Assembly: GCA_964560655.1 (NCBI GenBank)
Contig: CAZLLR010000001.1
Coordinates: forward strand, 1-64,000
Length of the DNA: 64,000 nucleotides
DNA from: GCA-002772825 sp964560655
Lineage (GTDB): Bacteria > Patescibacteriota > Minisyncoccia > GCA-002772825
Direction of reading: 5' to 3'
This document shows, one piece after another, positions 7,065 to 15,300 of the stretch. Made by a program: the position numbers and the translations under genes. The notes beneath the pieces were generated by a model. The model was given only the letters and a program-made list of their open reading frames with translations, was not told where the DNA came from and did no database searches. Within the stretch, counting starts at the first letter, position 1. Every line of letters begins with the position of its first letter.

Positions 7065-8516
7065 ATGGCAAAAAATGAAGTTATAATTAGATTTGATAAA
7101 GTGTCTTTCGAGTACGGGCACAATAACCCCATTTTAGATGAGGTTAGTTTCCCTATCAGGAGGGGCGCGAAGATTACACTTATGGGACAAAATGGAGCTG
7201 GTAAGAGTACGATCTTTCAGCTTATTGAAGGTGCATTGAAGCCAGAGTTAGGCTCTCTTCATATTGCGCCTAGGCTTAGTATTGCTTTCGCTAAGCAGGT
7301 TATCCCTCGTGAAGAGATGGATTTAACAATAAGAGAATTCTTTGAAAAACGTTTTAAAGAGAAGGTGTATGACATCGACCCGAGGATTGATAAAGTTCTT
7401 GAAGTGGTTAACTTGAGCGCTCCTCATGGTCGTATTGTTAAATCTTTCTCTGGTGGACAGCAAGCGCGCCTACTCTTGGCTTCAGCTTTGATCCAGAGCT
7501 CAGATGTTCTTCTCCTCGATGAACCGACTAATAATCTGGATAAAGAGGGCATAGATCATTTGAAGAGATTTCTTATTGAATATAAGAAAACATGTATTGT
7601 TATCTCTCATGACGCTGACTTCTTAAATGCTTTTACTCAAGGAGTTTTGTACTTAGATGTTTTCACTCGCAAGGTGGAGCAATATGTTGGTAATTATTTT
7701 GATGTGGTGGCTTTGATCTCAGCAAAGATTGAGAAAGAGAATAAGAAAAATGCTCAGTTATCAAAAGAGATACAAGAAAATAAAGATAAGGCAAACTTTT
7801 TCGCTAATAAAGGAGGGCAGATGAGAATGGTTGCAAAACGCATGAGGGAAAAGGCCGATGAAATGGAGGAGGCTAAGGTAGATGTAAGAAGAGAAGACAA
7901 GACTATCCGTTCTTTTGCTATACAGGCTCAGCCTGACATCGTGGGGGAGATTTTAAATATTTCGTCTTATGACGTTATAAGAGATCATAAGCCTGTGTCG
8001 CATAAAGCTAAAATTTCCCTAAAGAAGAAACAGCACCTCTTGCTGGCAGGACCAAATGGTATAGGTAAAAGTACACTACTTGAAGCTATCGCCTCAGGAG
8101 AAGCAAAGGGAGCTAAGATTATGCAAGATATAAAAGTTGGTTATTATAGGCAGGATTTTTCTACGCTTAACTTTGAGGATACTGTACATGATGCTCTTGC
8201 GAATGTGATGGAGAAAGTTGTAGAAGAGAATCTTCGTTCAGTTGCTTCGGGGTTCCTTATAGGTGATGACATTATTAATGTGAAGATAGGTAAGTTATCT
8301 GAGGGTCAGAAGGGGCTAGTAGCCTTCGCTCAGCTTGTATTGCTAAAGCCTGGACTTCTTATACTTGATGAGCCGACTAATCATATCAACTTCCGTCATA
8401 TACCTATCATCGCAAAAGCGCTTGATATGTATGAAGGAGCCATGATCTTAGTGAGTCATGTTCCTGAATTCGTGAATAAGATTCGTATAGATGAGACATT
8501 AGATTTAAATAAATAA
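7065..8516 (+). CDS. ABC-F family ATPase
   Basis: A 483-residue protein with two ABC domains in tandem and no membrane segments, the ABC-F layout (EttA/Uup-type, acting on the ribosome). First domain: Walker A GQNGAGKST (41-49), signature SGGQQ (129-133), Walker B LLLDEPTNNLD (148-158). Second domain: GPNGIGKST (329-337), LSEGQ (411-415), LILDEPTNH (432-440). The charged linker (about 215-275) fits the P-site tRNA-interaction motif. The linker carries several Lys/Glu runs. The last domain ends soon after SHVPEF, so there is no Uup-type C-terminal DNA-binding tail. It is followed 4 bases later by a tRNA-binding domain gene, supporting a translation role. Confidence 0.93.
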   Translation: MAKNEVIIRFDKVSFEYGHNNPILDEVSFPIRRGAKITLMGQNGAGKSTIFQLIEGALKPELGSLHIAPRLSIAFAKQVIPREEMDLTIREFFEKRFKEKVYDIDPRIDKVLEVVNLSAPHGRIVKSFSGGQQARLLLASALIQSSDVLLLDEPTNNLDKEGIDHLKRFLIEYKKTCIVISHDADFLNAFTQGVLYLDVFTRKVEQYVGNYFDVVALISAKIEKENKKNAQLSKEIQENKDKANFFANKGGQMRMVAKRMREKADEMEEAKVDVRREDKTIRSFAIQAQPDIVGEILNISSYDVIRDHKPVSHKAKISLKKKQHLLLAGPNGIGKSTLLEAIASGEAKGAKIMQDIKVGYYRQDFSTLNFEDTVHDALANVMEKVVEENLRSVASGFLIGDDIINVKIGKLSEGQKGLVAFAQLVLLKPGLLILDEPTNHINFRHIPIIAKALDMYEGAMILVSHVPEFVNKIRIDETLDLNK

Positions 8517-8520
8517 TTTT

Positions 8521-8850
8521 ATGGCAACTTACGATGATTTTAAAGAGATAGATATTAAAATAGGTAAAATTTTATCTGCAGAGAAGATTCCTGATACAGA
8601 TAAGTTATTAAAACTATCAGTTGATTTTAGAGAGGAAGAACCTAGGACTATTGTTTCTGGTATAGCTTTGCATCACCCAGACGAACAAGTGCTTGTAGGT
8701 AAGAAATGCGCCTTCGTCACTAATCTTCTGCCTAGGGTCATCCGCGGTGTAGAAAGTAACGGCATGATCTTAGCCGTTATCACAGAAGATAATAAGTTCT
8801 CTCTACTTGAGCCTCAAGATGAAATACCCGAAGGATCTAAAGTGGGGTAA
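8521..8850 (+). CDS. Stand-alone tRNA-binding (EMAP/MetRS-beta-like) domain
   Basis: A 109-residue OB-fold protein matching the C-terminal dimerisation/tRNA-binding domain of methionyl-tRNA synthetase and free-standing relatives (Trbp111, CsaA). Signatures are IDIKIGKILSAEKIPDTDKL, then RTIVSGIA, VTNLLPRVIRGVESNGMILA and the acidic end. The domain binds the outside corner of tRNA without much specificity. It lies 4 bases after the ABC-F gene and is probably co-transcribed. MetRS itself is not in this window, so it could work in trans with it or independently. Confidence 0.88.
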   Translation: MATYDDFKEIDIKIGKILSAEKIPDTDKLLKLSVDFREEEPRTIVSGIALHHPDEQVLVGKKCAFVTNLLPRVIRGVESNGMILAVITEDNKFSLLEPQDEIPEGSKVG

Positions 8851-8857
8851 TAAAAAT

Positions 8858-9463
8858 ATGGATAACTATAAAGAAGAGACAAAAAAGACTTACGATAAAT
8901 ATAGCTCTGATTTTGACTTGAAGTTTAAGAAGCATTTTGATGGTTACTTGTTATCATTTGCCAATTTTTTTATTAATAACCTTTCTGGTAAAGATGTGTT
9001 GGACCTTGGTAGTGGGCCTGGCAATCATGCCGTCTATTTTAAAGAGAAAGGTTTAGATGTATTGTGTCTTGATATCTCTGAAAAAATGATTGAAAAATGC
9101 CAAGAAAAAGGACTGAAAGGAATCGTCGGTGATATAGAGAGTCTTAGCTTGGACGATAGATATGATGGTATCTGGGCATATGCAGCACTTCTTCATGTTC
9201 CTAGAAAAAATATTCCTTCTGTTGTTTCGAATATAGCTAAATTGCTTAAGCCAAAAGGATTTTTAGCGATAGCAGTTAAAGAGGGGGTTGGTGAGGGCTT
9301 TGAAACTCATGAAAAGTACCCAGAGACCAAAAGGTGGTTTACTTATTTTTCTGATGAAGAGATCCGAAGTTTCTTCTCGCGAGATTTTGATTTAATAGAA
9401 ACCTCAAAAACAAATGTAAAAGATAAATATGTCTTTCTAAACTACCTCTTTAGGTTGAAGTAA
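8858..9463 (+). CDS. Class I SAM-dependent methyltransferase
   Basis: About 201 residues from the ATG at 8858; an upstream in-frame ATG overlaps the previous gene and is rejected. Motif I is VLDLGSGPGNHAVYF (47-61), followed by LCLDISEKMIEKC (motif II) and WAYAALLHVPRKN (motif IV region). This is the small-molecule type Methyltransf_11/25 fold. The acceptor substrate cannot be inferred. The spacing of 7 bases after the tRNA-binding gene suggests the last gene of the ABC-F operon. Confidence 0.85.
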   Translation: MDNYKEETKKTYDKYSSDFDLKFKKHFDGYLLSFANFFINNLSGKDVLDLGSGPGNHAVYFKEKGLDVLCLDISEKMIEKCQEKGLKGIVGDIESLSLDDRYDGIWAYAALLHVPRKNIPSVVSNIAKLLKPKGFLAIAVKEGVGEGFETHEKYPETKRWFTYFSDEEIRSFFSRDFDLIETSKTNVKDKYVFLNYLFRLK

Positions 9464-9575
9464 TAATTTATTGTAAAATCTTCGTTATGTTGCAATGTTA
9501 GGTTTTTCCAGTAGGATAAAGCTATAAAGATAACTGAAATCGTCGAAAATTATATCAGCGCAAGCCGTTAAGCTA

Positions 9576-9616
9576 AAAGACCCGTTTGGATTTTTCCAAA
9601 CGGGTCTTTATTTTAT
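9576..9616 (+). terminator. Intrinsic terminator after the methyltransferase
   Basis: Perfect arms AAAGACCCGTTTGG (9576-9589) and its complement (9596-9609), loop ATTTTT, then ATTTTAT. It ends the ABC-F operon and separates it from the nirK promoter. Confidence 0.85.
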
Positions 9617-9635
9617 ATTTATACACAGACATCTT

Positions 9636-9663
9636 TTGGATATGTATAAAAGAATTGTATAAT
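9636..9663 (+). promoter_or_regulatory. Promoter of the nitrite reductase gene
   Basis: TTGGAT (9636-9641), a 16-base spacer and TATAAT (9658-9663). The ATG is 9 bases further on, so the mRNA is probably leaderless or nearly so. The site falls after the terminator and fixes the start at 9673, not the upstream in-frame ATG at 9586. Confidence 0.7.
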
Positions 9664-9672
9664 AATCTAACT

Positions 9673-10878
9673 ATGTTAGAAATATTAACACTCATCAAGT
9701 TTGTACTTATACAGGGTTTCGGTCTTTTTATAGCCATATTTTTTGCAGGGTTGTTTTTATTTTTAATTTTAAGGAAGCTTCATTCGCTTAGAGACGCTTT
9801 ACTTCTCTTCGTAATGTTTTTTGGTGTGTTCCTCTTCTTATATCTTCCTCAAGGAATTCCAAACTCTTTACATTATCCTTTCTCCCTTACTACTTTTGGG
9901 CCAGCTGAAGGGCCAATTTTACCTCTTACAAATATTATAAAGTTTTTTGGCGATGTTGATGATATGGAACATGTAGCAGACATCGCTCGTGACCCAAATG
10001 ATATTCCACCACCTATCTTAAGAACTGAGTCTGAGACAGTAAAGATTGAGCTAGAGACAAAAGAAGTCATCGCTGAGATGGCGCCTGGTATAGTCATAAA
10101 CTATTGGACTTTCAATGGTAAGATACCCGGTCCTTTCTTGCGTGTGAGGCAAGGAGACACAGTGGAGTTAACTCTTAAGAATGAATCTTCAAGTCTTCAT
10201 CATCATAATATAGATCTTCACGCAGTGACGGGGCCAGGAGGAGGTGCGACTCTGACAGACGTTGCTCCTGGAGAATCTAAGACAATGATTTTTAAAGCAT
10301 TAAATCCTGGTTTATTCGTGTATCATTGTGCTACCCCAAATGTGCCTAGTCATATGACTCATGGTATGTACGGACTTATATTAGTAGAGCCAGAGGAAGG
10401 ACTCCCTCCTGTTGATAAAGAATTTTATGTGATGCAGGGAGAGTTTTATACAAGTGGCGCTCTCGGCAAGAGGGGTTTGCAGATGTTTGATGGTAAGGCG
10501 ATGTTGGATAGCAGACCGCAATACATAGTGTTTAATGGAAAGACAAAGGCGCTTATAGACAATATGAATGCAAAGGTGGGTGATACAGTGAGACTCTTTG
10601 TCGGAAACGGTGGGGTAAACCTTGTCTCATCATTTCATGTCATAGGAGAAATCTTTGACAGGGTGTATCCTGAGGGGTCACTAACTTCTTTGCCTCACAC
10701 TAATGTACAGACTACCCTCGTCCCAGCAGGCGGTGCTGTTGTAGCTGAGATGGAGTTACAGGTTCCTGGGAAGCTTATCCTCGTCGACCATGCACTTTCG
10801 CGTCTTGATAGGGGCTTATGGGGATTCATAAATGTTGTAGGAAAAAGTAATCCAGAGATATTCAAGCAAGGAAGTTGA
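9673..10878 (+). CDS. nirK: Membrane-anchored copper nitrite reductase (NirK/AniA-like)
   Basis: A 401-residue protein. Two N-terminal membrane helices (about 8-34 and 40-60) replace a signal peptide, then two cupredoxin domains follow. Type 1 copper ligands are H178, C219, H227 and M232; type 2 ligands are H183, H218 and H321 (HHHNIDLHA, VYHCATPNVPSHMTHGMYG, SSFHVIGE). The proton-relay Asp is D181. The second catalytic His, found just before IVFNG in Alcaligenes-type enzymes, is not obvious here (RPQYIVFNG). The family reduces nitrite to NO on the outer face of the membrane. The C-terminal half most resembles the AniA-type branch. No cytochrome or denitrification partner is nearby; the next gene is an FAD-linked oxidase. 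Confidence 0.9.
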   Translation: MLEILTLIKFVLIQGFGLFIAIFFAGLFLFLILRKLHSLRDALLLFVMFFGVFLFLYLPQGIPNSLHYPFSLTTFGPAEGPILPLTNIIKFFGDVDDMEHVADIARDPNDIPPPILRTESETVKIELETKEVIAEMAPGIVINYWTFNGKIPGPFLRVRQGDTVELTLKNESSSLHHHNIDLHAVTGPGGGATLTDVAPGESKTMIFKALNPGLFVYHCATPNVPSHMTHGMYGLILVEPEEGLPPVDKEFYVMQGEFYTSGALGKRGLQMFDGKAMLDSRPQYIVFNGKTKALIDNMNAKVGDTVRLFVGNGGVNLVSSFHVIGEIFDRVYPEGSLTSLPHTNVQTTLVPAGGAVVAEMELQVPGKLILVDHALSRLDRGLWGFINVVGKSNPEIFKQGS

Positions 10879-10900
10879 TTTAAATTAAAATAAAACAAAA

Positions 10901-12553
10901 ATGAATTATAAACAGAATATAAAGCAGATAAAAGAAATTATCAGTGGTGATGTTTGTATTAATGAAAATATTATCGATGAATATAGTCATGACACGAGTC
11001 TTTTTAAGGTAAGACCTGAGGTTGTAGTGCTCCCTAAAAATACAGAAGATATAAAAAAGCTAGTAAATTACACTGCAGAGAAAAAGAGAGAAGGTAAAAG
11101 TATTTCTCTTACAGCTCGTTCAGCTGGGACAGATATGTCTGGAGGCCCACTCTCAGAATCTATCGTACTTGGTTTTACTAAATATTTTAACCATATAAAA
11201 AAGGTAGGGGAGGGCTACGCTACCGTAGAGACAGGTGTCTTCTATAGGGATTTTGAGAAGGAGACTCTGAAAAGGGGGCTTTTGTTGCCTTGCTATACGG
11301 CCTCAAAAGATCTTTGTGCTATTGGCGGGATGATTTCAAATAATTCTGGAGGGGAGAAGACGTTAGCCTACGGCAAGATGGAAGATTATGTTGAAGAGTT
11401 GAAAGTAGTATTGTCAGATGGAAATGAGTATATTTTTTCCTCCCTTACGCTGCCAGAGTTAGAAGAAAAAAAGAAACTTAAGACTTTTGAAGGAGAGATT
11501 TATAGAAAAATATTTAAACTTATCGATAGTAACTATGAGTTATTAGAGGAGGCTAAGCCACGGGTTGCGAAGAACTCTGCTGGATATTATCTATGGAATG
11601 TGTATGACAAGAAAAAAGGAACTTTTGATCTTACGAAGCTTATAGTCGGTTCTCAAGGGACACTAGGGATGGTTACAGAGGCGAGGTTAAGGCTTATAAG
11701 GCCAAAAAAGTCTTCACGGCTTTTGGTCATAATGCTTAAGGAGATGAAACCCTTAACTAAGGTTATAAATAAGATTCTCAAGTACAAGCCAGAGAGCTTT
11801 GAGTCTTACGATGACCATACTTTTAAAATGGCAGTCAGATTGTTCCCGCTTATTATAAAGCGCCTTAATGGGAATATGGTTCGCTTGGCTTTTGATCTTC
11901 TGCCTGAATTTTTTATGTTTCTTACTGGTGGAGTACCTAAGATGGTATTGATAGCAGAATTCACAGGAGATACTGACGAAGAAGCTTTGTCTAAAGCAAT
12001 AAAAGCAGAGAAGAGTTTAGAGAGCCTTAACCTAAAGACTAAAGTTACAAAGACAGAAAGAGAAGCAAGAAAATTCTGGACATTTAGAAGGGAGAGCTTC
12101 AATCTTTTACGCCAGAAGATGAAGAAACTTCATACAGCTCCTTTTATAGAAGATATTTCAGTGAAGCCGGAAGTCTTACCGGAGTTCTTGCCAAGATTAA
12201 ATAAACTTTTAAGTCGTTACGATCTAGTATACACAGTTGCTGGGCATGTGGGAGATGGTAATTTTCACATTATTCCTCTTATGGATCTTTCTGACCCAAA
12301 GTCGATTGATATAATAAAGAAGCTTTCAAAGGAGGCTTATAAACTCGTAGTGGAGTATAAAGGGTCCATCACAGGCGAGCACAATGACGGCCTTATCCGT
12401 ACACCATATCTACCGATGATGTATGGCGATAAGGTGTGTAAACTCTTTGAAGAGGCGAAAGATATCTTTGACCCTCTTAGTATATTTAACCCAAGAAAGA
12501 AAGTAAGAGGAGATATAAACTACGCCATGGACCATATAGACAAAAATCATTAA
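10901..12553 (+). CDS. FAD-linked oxidase, GlcD / D-lactate dehydrogenase type
   Basis: A 550-residue protein of the FAD-binding PCMH (VAO) family. The N-terminal FAD domain has VLPKNTEDIKKLV, TARSAGTDMSGGP and CAIGGMISNNSGGEKTLAYG. The C-terminal FAD-oxidase domain has AGHVGDGNFHIIP (about 445) and GSITGEHNDGLIR near the end. Relatives oxidise D-lactate, glycolate or similar 2-hydroxyacids and pass electrons to quinone or another acceptor. No Fe-S subunit is fused. It starts 22 bases after nirK without its own promoter-like sequence, so the pair is probably co-transcribed; a functional electron link is inference. Confidence 0.88.
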   Translation: MNYKQNIKQIKEIISGDVCINENIIDEYSHDTSLFKVRPEVVVLPKNTEDIKKLVNYTAEKKREGKSISLTARSAGTDMSGGPLSESIVLGFTKYFNHIKKVGEGYATVETGVFYRDFEKETLKRGLLLPCYTASKDLCAIGGMISNNSGGEKTLAYGKMEDYVEELKVVLSDGNEYIFSSLTLPELEEKKKLKTFEGEIYRKIFKLIDSNYELLEEAKPRVAKNSAGYYLWNVYDKKKGTFDLTKLIVGSQGTLGMVTEARLRLIRPKKSSRLLVIMLKEMKPLTKVINKILKYKPESFESYDDHTFKMAVRLFPLIIKRLNGNMVRLAFDLLPEFFMFLTGGVPKMVLIAEFTGDTDEEALSKAIKAEKSLESLNLKTKVTKTEREARKFWTFRRESFNLLRQKMKKLHTAPFIEDISVKPEVLPEFLPRLNKLLSRYDLVYTVAGHVGDGNFHIIPLMDLSDPKSIDIIKKLSKEAYKLVVEYKGSITGEHNDGLIRTPYLPMMYGDKVCKLFEEAKDIFDPLSIFNPRKKVRGDINYAMDHIDKNH

Positions 12554-12555
12554 TT

Positions 12556-12586
12556 AAAAGACAGTGCTTTAGCACTGTCTTTTTTT
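12556..12586. terminator. Bidirectional terminator between convergent genes
   Basis: AAAAGACAGTGC / GCACTGTCTTTT arms (12556-12567, 12572-12583) with a TTTA loop and seven or more T on the plus strand. On the minus strand the hairpin is followed by TTTT. It serves the FAD-oxidase gene and the LOG-family gene. Confidence 0.9.
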
Positions 12587-12588
12587 AA

Positions 12589-13299
12589 CTATTCATCTCT
12601 CATTGGAGCTCTTTTTACAATCTTTAGTATTTCTTTCTCGTCATCTATTATCTTGTAGAGAGCATAATCTTTTTTATCAATAGTCTTATATTTTTCAGCA
12701 AGATGCTCACGGATAAATTTATCAAGTGGTTTCCAGAACTCGCTTCCTACTAATATGATAGGGACTTTTGGTATTTTGTTTGTCTGCACTAAAGTTATAA
12801 TCTCGAAGAATTCATCGAGAGTACCGAAACCCCCAGGGAAATAGATATAAGTCTCTGCGGAGAATGATAAAGCAACCTTCCTACTAAAGAAATAATAGAA
12901 ACTCTGTGACTTAGTAACATAAGGGTTAAGCACTTGTTCGTAAGGAAGTTGTATGTTGAATCCAAGTGAGGGCCCACCTATATTTTCGGCGCCATGATTA
13001 GCTGCTTCCATTATCCCTGGTCCACCTCCTGTTACCACAGCGTACCCCAACTTGGATATCTCCTCAGCAAGGTGAATAGCCTTCTTATGGTATATATTAT
13101 TTTTACCAAGTCGTGTTGAACCAAAGAATGTTACTGACTTTGGATAATGGTTTATAAACTCAAAACCAGCGGCGAATTCTTTACTTATACGAGAAACTCT
13201 ATCCTTGGAAGCTTTTAGAAGCTCTTTCCTTGTATGTGGCATTCTGAGTATTTTTGCGTCTGGCAGATTTATATGTTTCGTTTCTTTTTTCTTTTTCAT
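12589..13299 (-). CDS. LOG family (TIGR00730) Rossmann-fold protein
   Basis: A 236-residue protein with VTGGGPGIMEAANHGA and YFPGGFGTLDEFFE, the two signatures of the LOG / 'lysine decarboxylase-like' family. Characterised members are cytokinin-riboside 5'-monophosphate phosphoribohydrolases, which split nucleoside 5'-monophosphates to base and ribose phosphate. The N-terminal 40 residues are Lys/Arg-rich and family-variable. A TATATT box ends 6 bases before the ATG on the minus strand, giving another probable leaderless mRNA. It is divergent from zwf. Confidence 0.9.
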   Translation of the reverse strand: MKKKKETKHINLPDAKILRMPHTRKELLKASKDRVSRISKEFAAGFEFINHYPKSVTFFGSTRLGKNNIYHKKAIHLAEEISKLGYAVVTGGGPGIMEAANHGAENIGGPSLGFNIQLPYEQVLNPYVTKSQSFYYFFSRKVALSFSAETYIYFPGGFGTLDEFFEIITLVQTNKIPKVPIILVGSEFWKPLDKFIREHLAEKYKTIDKKDYALYKIIDDEKEILKIVKRAPMRDE

Positions 13300-13305
13300 A
13301 TGCGT

Positions 13306-13311
13306 AATATA
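13306..13311 (-). promoter_or_regulatory. -10 box of the LOG-family gene
   Basis: TATATT on the minus strand, 6 bases before the ATG at 13299. It forms a divergent promoter region with zwf, whose own TATATT/TATTAT box is at 13377-13384. Confidence 0.55.
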
Positions 13312-13391
13312 ATATCACATGACTTGTAAAATAGAAAACTTTATTAGTAAGGGGTATTTTTTAGTTTATTTTATGTTATATTATTACAACT

Positions 13392-14852
13392 ATGAAAATT
13401 GATGAATCTAAACATATTCCCACTGTCTTTGTAATATTTGGAGCAACTGGAGATCTTATGAATAAGAAGATAGCTCCAGCACTTTTTAATTTATATAAGA
13501 AAGATCGTTTACCTAAACTTTTTAAAGTTGTAGGTGTTTCTCGTTCTGTTCTTTCAGATGATGATTTTAGGGATCGTGTTGGTGAAATGCTTAAAAACCA
13601 CGGAGCAAAAGAAGATGAGGTTTACAAGTCGTTTCTTGAGGCCTTCTCGTTTAAGTCTGGCCAATTTGACGATAAAGAAAATTATAAAAACATAGTAAAG
13701 CACATTCTGGATATAGATGTCTCTTGGGGTGTCTGTTCAAATAAGCTCTTCTACCTTTCTGTTGCACCTGTAAATTATGAGGTGATATTGAAAAACCTTT
13801 CATTCTCAGGTTTAACTATGCCTTGTTCTGATAAAGAGGGTTGGACTAGGGTACTAGTGGAGAAGCCTTTTGGTAAAAATGCAGATACTGCAAGAGACTT
13901 AGATACTCTCTTGGGGACACTCTTTCGTGAAGAGCAGATTTACCGTATAGATCACTATCTTGCTAAAGAGATGCTCCAGAATATTTTAACTTTTCGTTTT
14001 TCGAATAATCTATTTGAAGATAGTTGGAATAAAGACTTTATAGAAAAGATTGAGATTCGTCTACTTGAGAAGATTGGCGCTGAGAAGAGAGGAGAATTTT
14101 ATGATGGTATAGGGGCTCTTCGTGATGTAGGTCAGAATCATTTACTTCAGATGCTGGCTCTGGTGACGATGGATGTCCCTTTAAGTTTTGATTCTACTGC
14201 TATAAGATCAAAACGCTTTAATATATTAGATACACTAAAGATGCCTTCTAAAGAAGATGCGAAGAATCATTCATATAGAGCTCAGTACGAAGGATATAGA
14301 GAGATAAAAGGAGTTAACCCAAAGTCAGACACAGAAACTTATTTTAAAATGTTGGCTTACCTTGGTGGTACACGCTTTAAAGATGTGCCTGTGATAATGG
14401 AGAGTGGTAAACGCATGAAAGAACAGATAAAGGAGGTCGTCGTTACTTTTAGGCACCCGACTCCTTGCTTATGCCCACCAGAAGTACACTTTAAGAATAA
14501 GATAATCTTTTCCGTTGAGCCCCAGGAGAAGATATCTATAGAATTTTGGTCTAAGAAACCTGGCTTGGATTTAGATATGGAGAAAAGGACGCTAGACTTT
14601 CTTTATAGAAAAGATGGAGAGAGAACTCAGTATGTACAAGAGTATGAGAAGTTACTTCTGGATTGTATCTTAGGAGATCAGACCTTGTTTGTAAGTACAG
14701 ATGAAGTACAGGCGATGTGGAGATTTACAGATATTATCTTAGATGCTTGGCATGATGGTATTGTTCCACTTAAGTTTTATAAGCCAGACACCCAAGAGGC
14801 GAGAGAGGGTTCAAGTTATATAGAGAAGTTTATTTCTGATGATGAAGTGTAG
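13392..14852 (+). CDS. zwf: Glucose-6-phosphate 1-dehydrogenase
   Basis: A 486-residue protein of normal length for the family. The N-terminal Rossmann motif is FGATGDLMNKK (about 17-27). The substrate-binding loop is RIDHYLAKE (usually RIDHYLGKE, so a Gly to Ala change), followed by MLQNILTFRFSN. EKPFGKNA and DVGQNHLLQML are also conserved. It oxidises glucose 6-phosphate to 6-phosphogluconolactone with NAD(P)+. No other oxidative pentose phosphate gene is nearby. The gene has its own AT-rich promoter, with TATTAT ending 7 bases before the ATG. Confidence 0.95.
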   Translation: MKIDESKHIPTVFVIFGATGDLMNKKIAPALFNLYKKDRLPKLFKVVGVSRSVLSDDDFRDRVGEMLKNHGAKEDEVYKSFLEAFSFKSGQFDDKENYKNIVKHILDIDVSWGVCSNKLFYLSVAPVNYEVILKNLSFSGLTMPCSDKEGWTRVLVEKPFGKNADTARDLDTLLGTLFREEQIYRIDHYLAKEMLQNILTFRFSNNLFEDSWNKDFIEKIEIRLLEKIGAEKRGEFYDGIGALRDVGQNHLLQMLALVTMDVPLSFDSTAIRSKRFNILDTLKMPSKEDAKNHSYRAQYEGYREIKGVNPKSDTETYFKMLAYLGGTRFKDVPVIMESGKRMKEQIKEVVVTFRHPTPCLCPPEVHFKNKIIFSVEPQEKISIEFWSKKPGLDLDMEKRTLDFLYRKDGERTQYVQEYEKLLLDCILGDQTLFVSTDEVQAMWRFTDIILDAWHDGIVPLKFYKPDTQEAREGSSYIEKFISDDEV

Positions 14853-14916
14853 TCTTGAGAGGTAGCGTTTTTTGGAGTATAATATAAATATATTATTAAG
14901 TAGTTATCTAATCATG

Positions 14917-15291
14917 ATGAATATAAGCATAAAAGCAACAAATATAGAGCTAACTCCAGCTATCTCAGATTATGTCACTAATAAAGTCAAACCACTTGAG
15001 AAGTTTGTGGGTTCTGTAAAAAAAGATGCGGAAGTGCAAGCTTGGGTTGAAGTAGGAAAGACTACCAATCACCACGAACAGGGTGATATTTTTAGAGCAG
15101 AGATACAGATAAGGGCACCTCACGCTTCTCTTATAGCTAAGGCGGAGAGTGAAGATTTATATGCTGCCATTGATAAGGTCCGCGATGAGATGCAAAGAGA
15201 GATAAAAAAAGCACATGGTAAAAAGATTACAAAGTTCCGTGGAGGTGCAAGAAAGATTAAGGGTATACTTACTGGCTTTTATAAAAAATAA
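14917..15291 (+). CDS. hpf: Ribosome hibernation-promoting factor, short type
   Basis: About 124 residues (MNISIKATNIELTPAI...). Adjacent ATG codons at 14914 and 14917 are equally possible; an upstream TTG at 14872 is not needed. The fold is the beta-alpha-beta S30AE/YfiA domain: KVKPLEKF, then a central FRAEIQIRAPHASL strand and DLYAAIDKVRDEMQREIKKAHGKK. It lacks the long C-terminal dimerisation domain, so it is a short HPF/RaiA type that binds the 30S decoding centre and silences ribosomes. A TATAAT lies near 14879. murA follows nine bases later, so they may share a transcript. Confidence 0.85.
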   Translation: MNISIKATNIELTPAISDYVTNKVKPLEKFVGSVKKDAEVQAWVEVGKTTNHHEQGDIFRAEIQIRAPHASLIAKAESEDLYAAIDKVRDEMQREIKKAHGKKITKFRGGARKIKGILTGFYKK

Positions 15292-15300
15292 TTGATCTAG

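Noticed and set aside
9586..9672. Upstream in-frame ATG extending nirK by 29 codons
   Set aside because: It starts inside the preceding terminator, and the promoter at 9636-9663 lies downstream of it.
12795..12977. 60-codon minus frame inside the LOG-family gene
   Set aside because: It lies in another frame of a well-supported gene and has no separate start signals.
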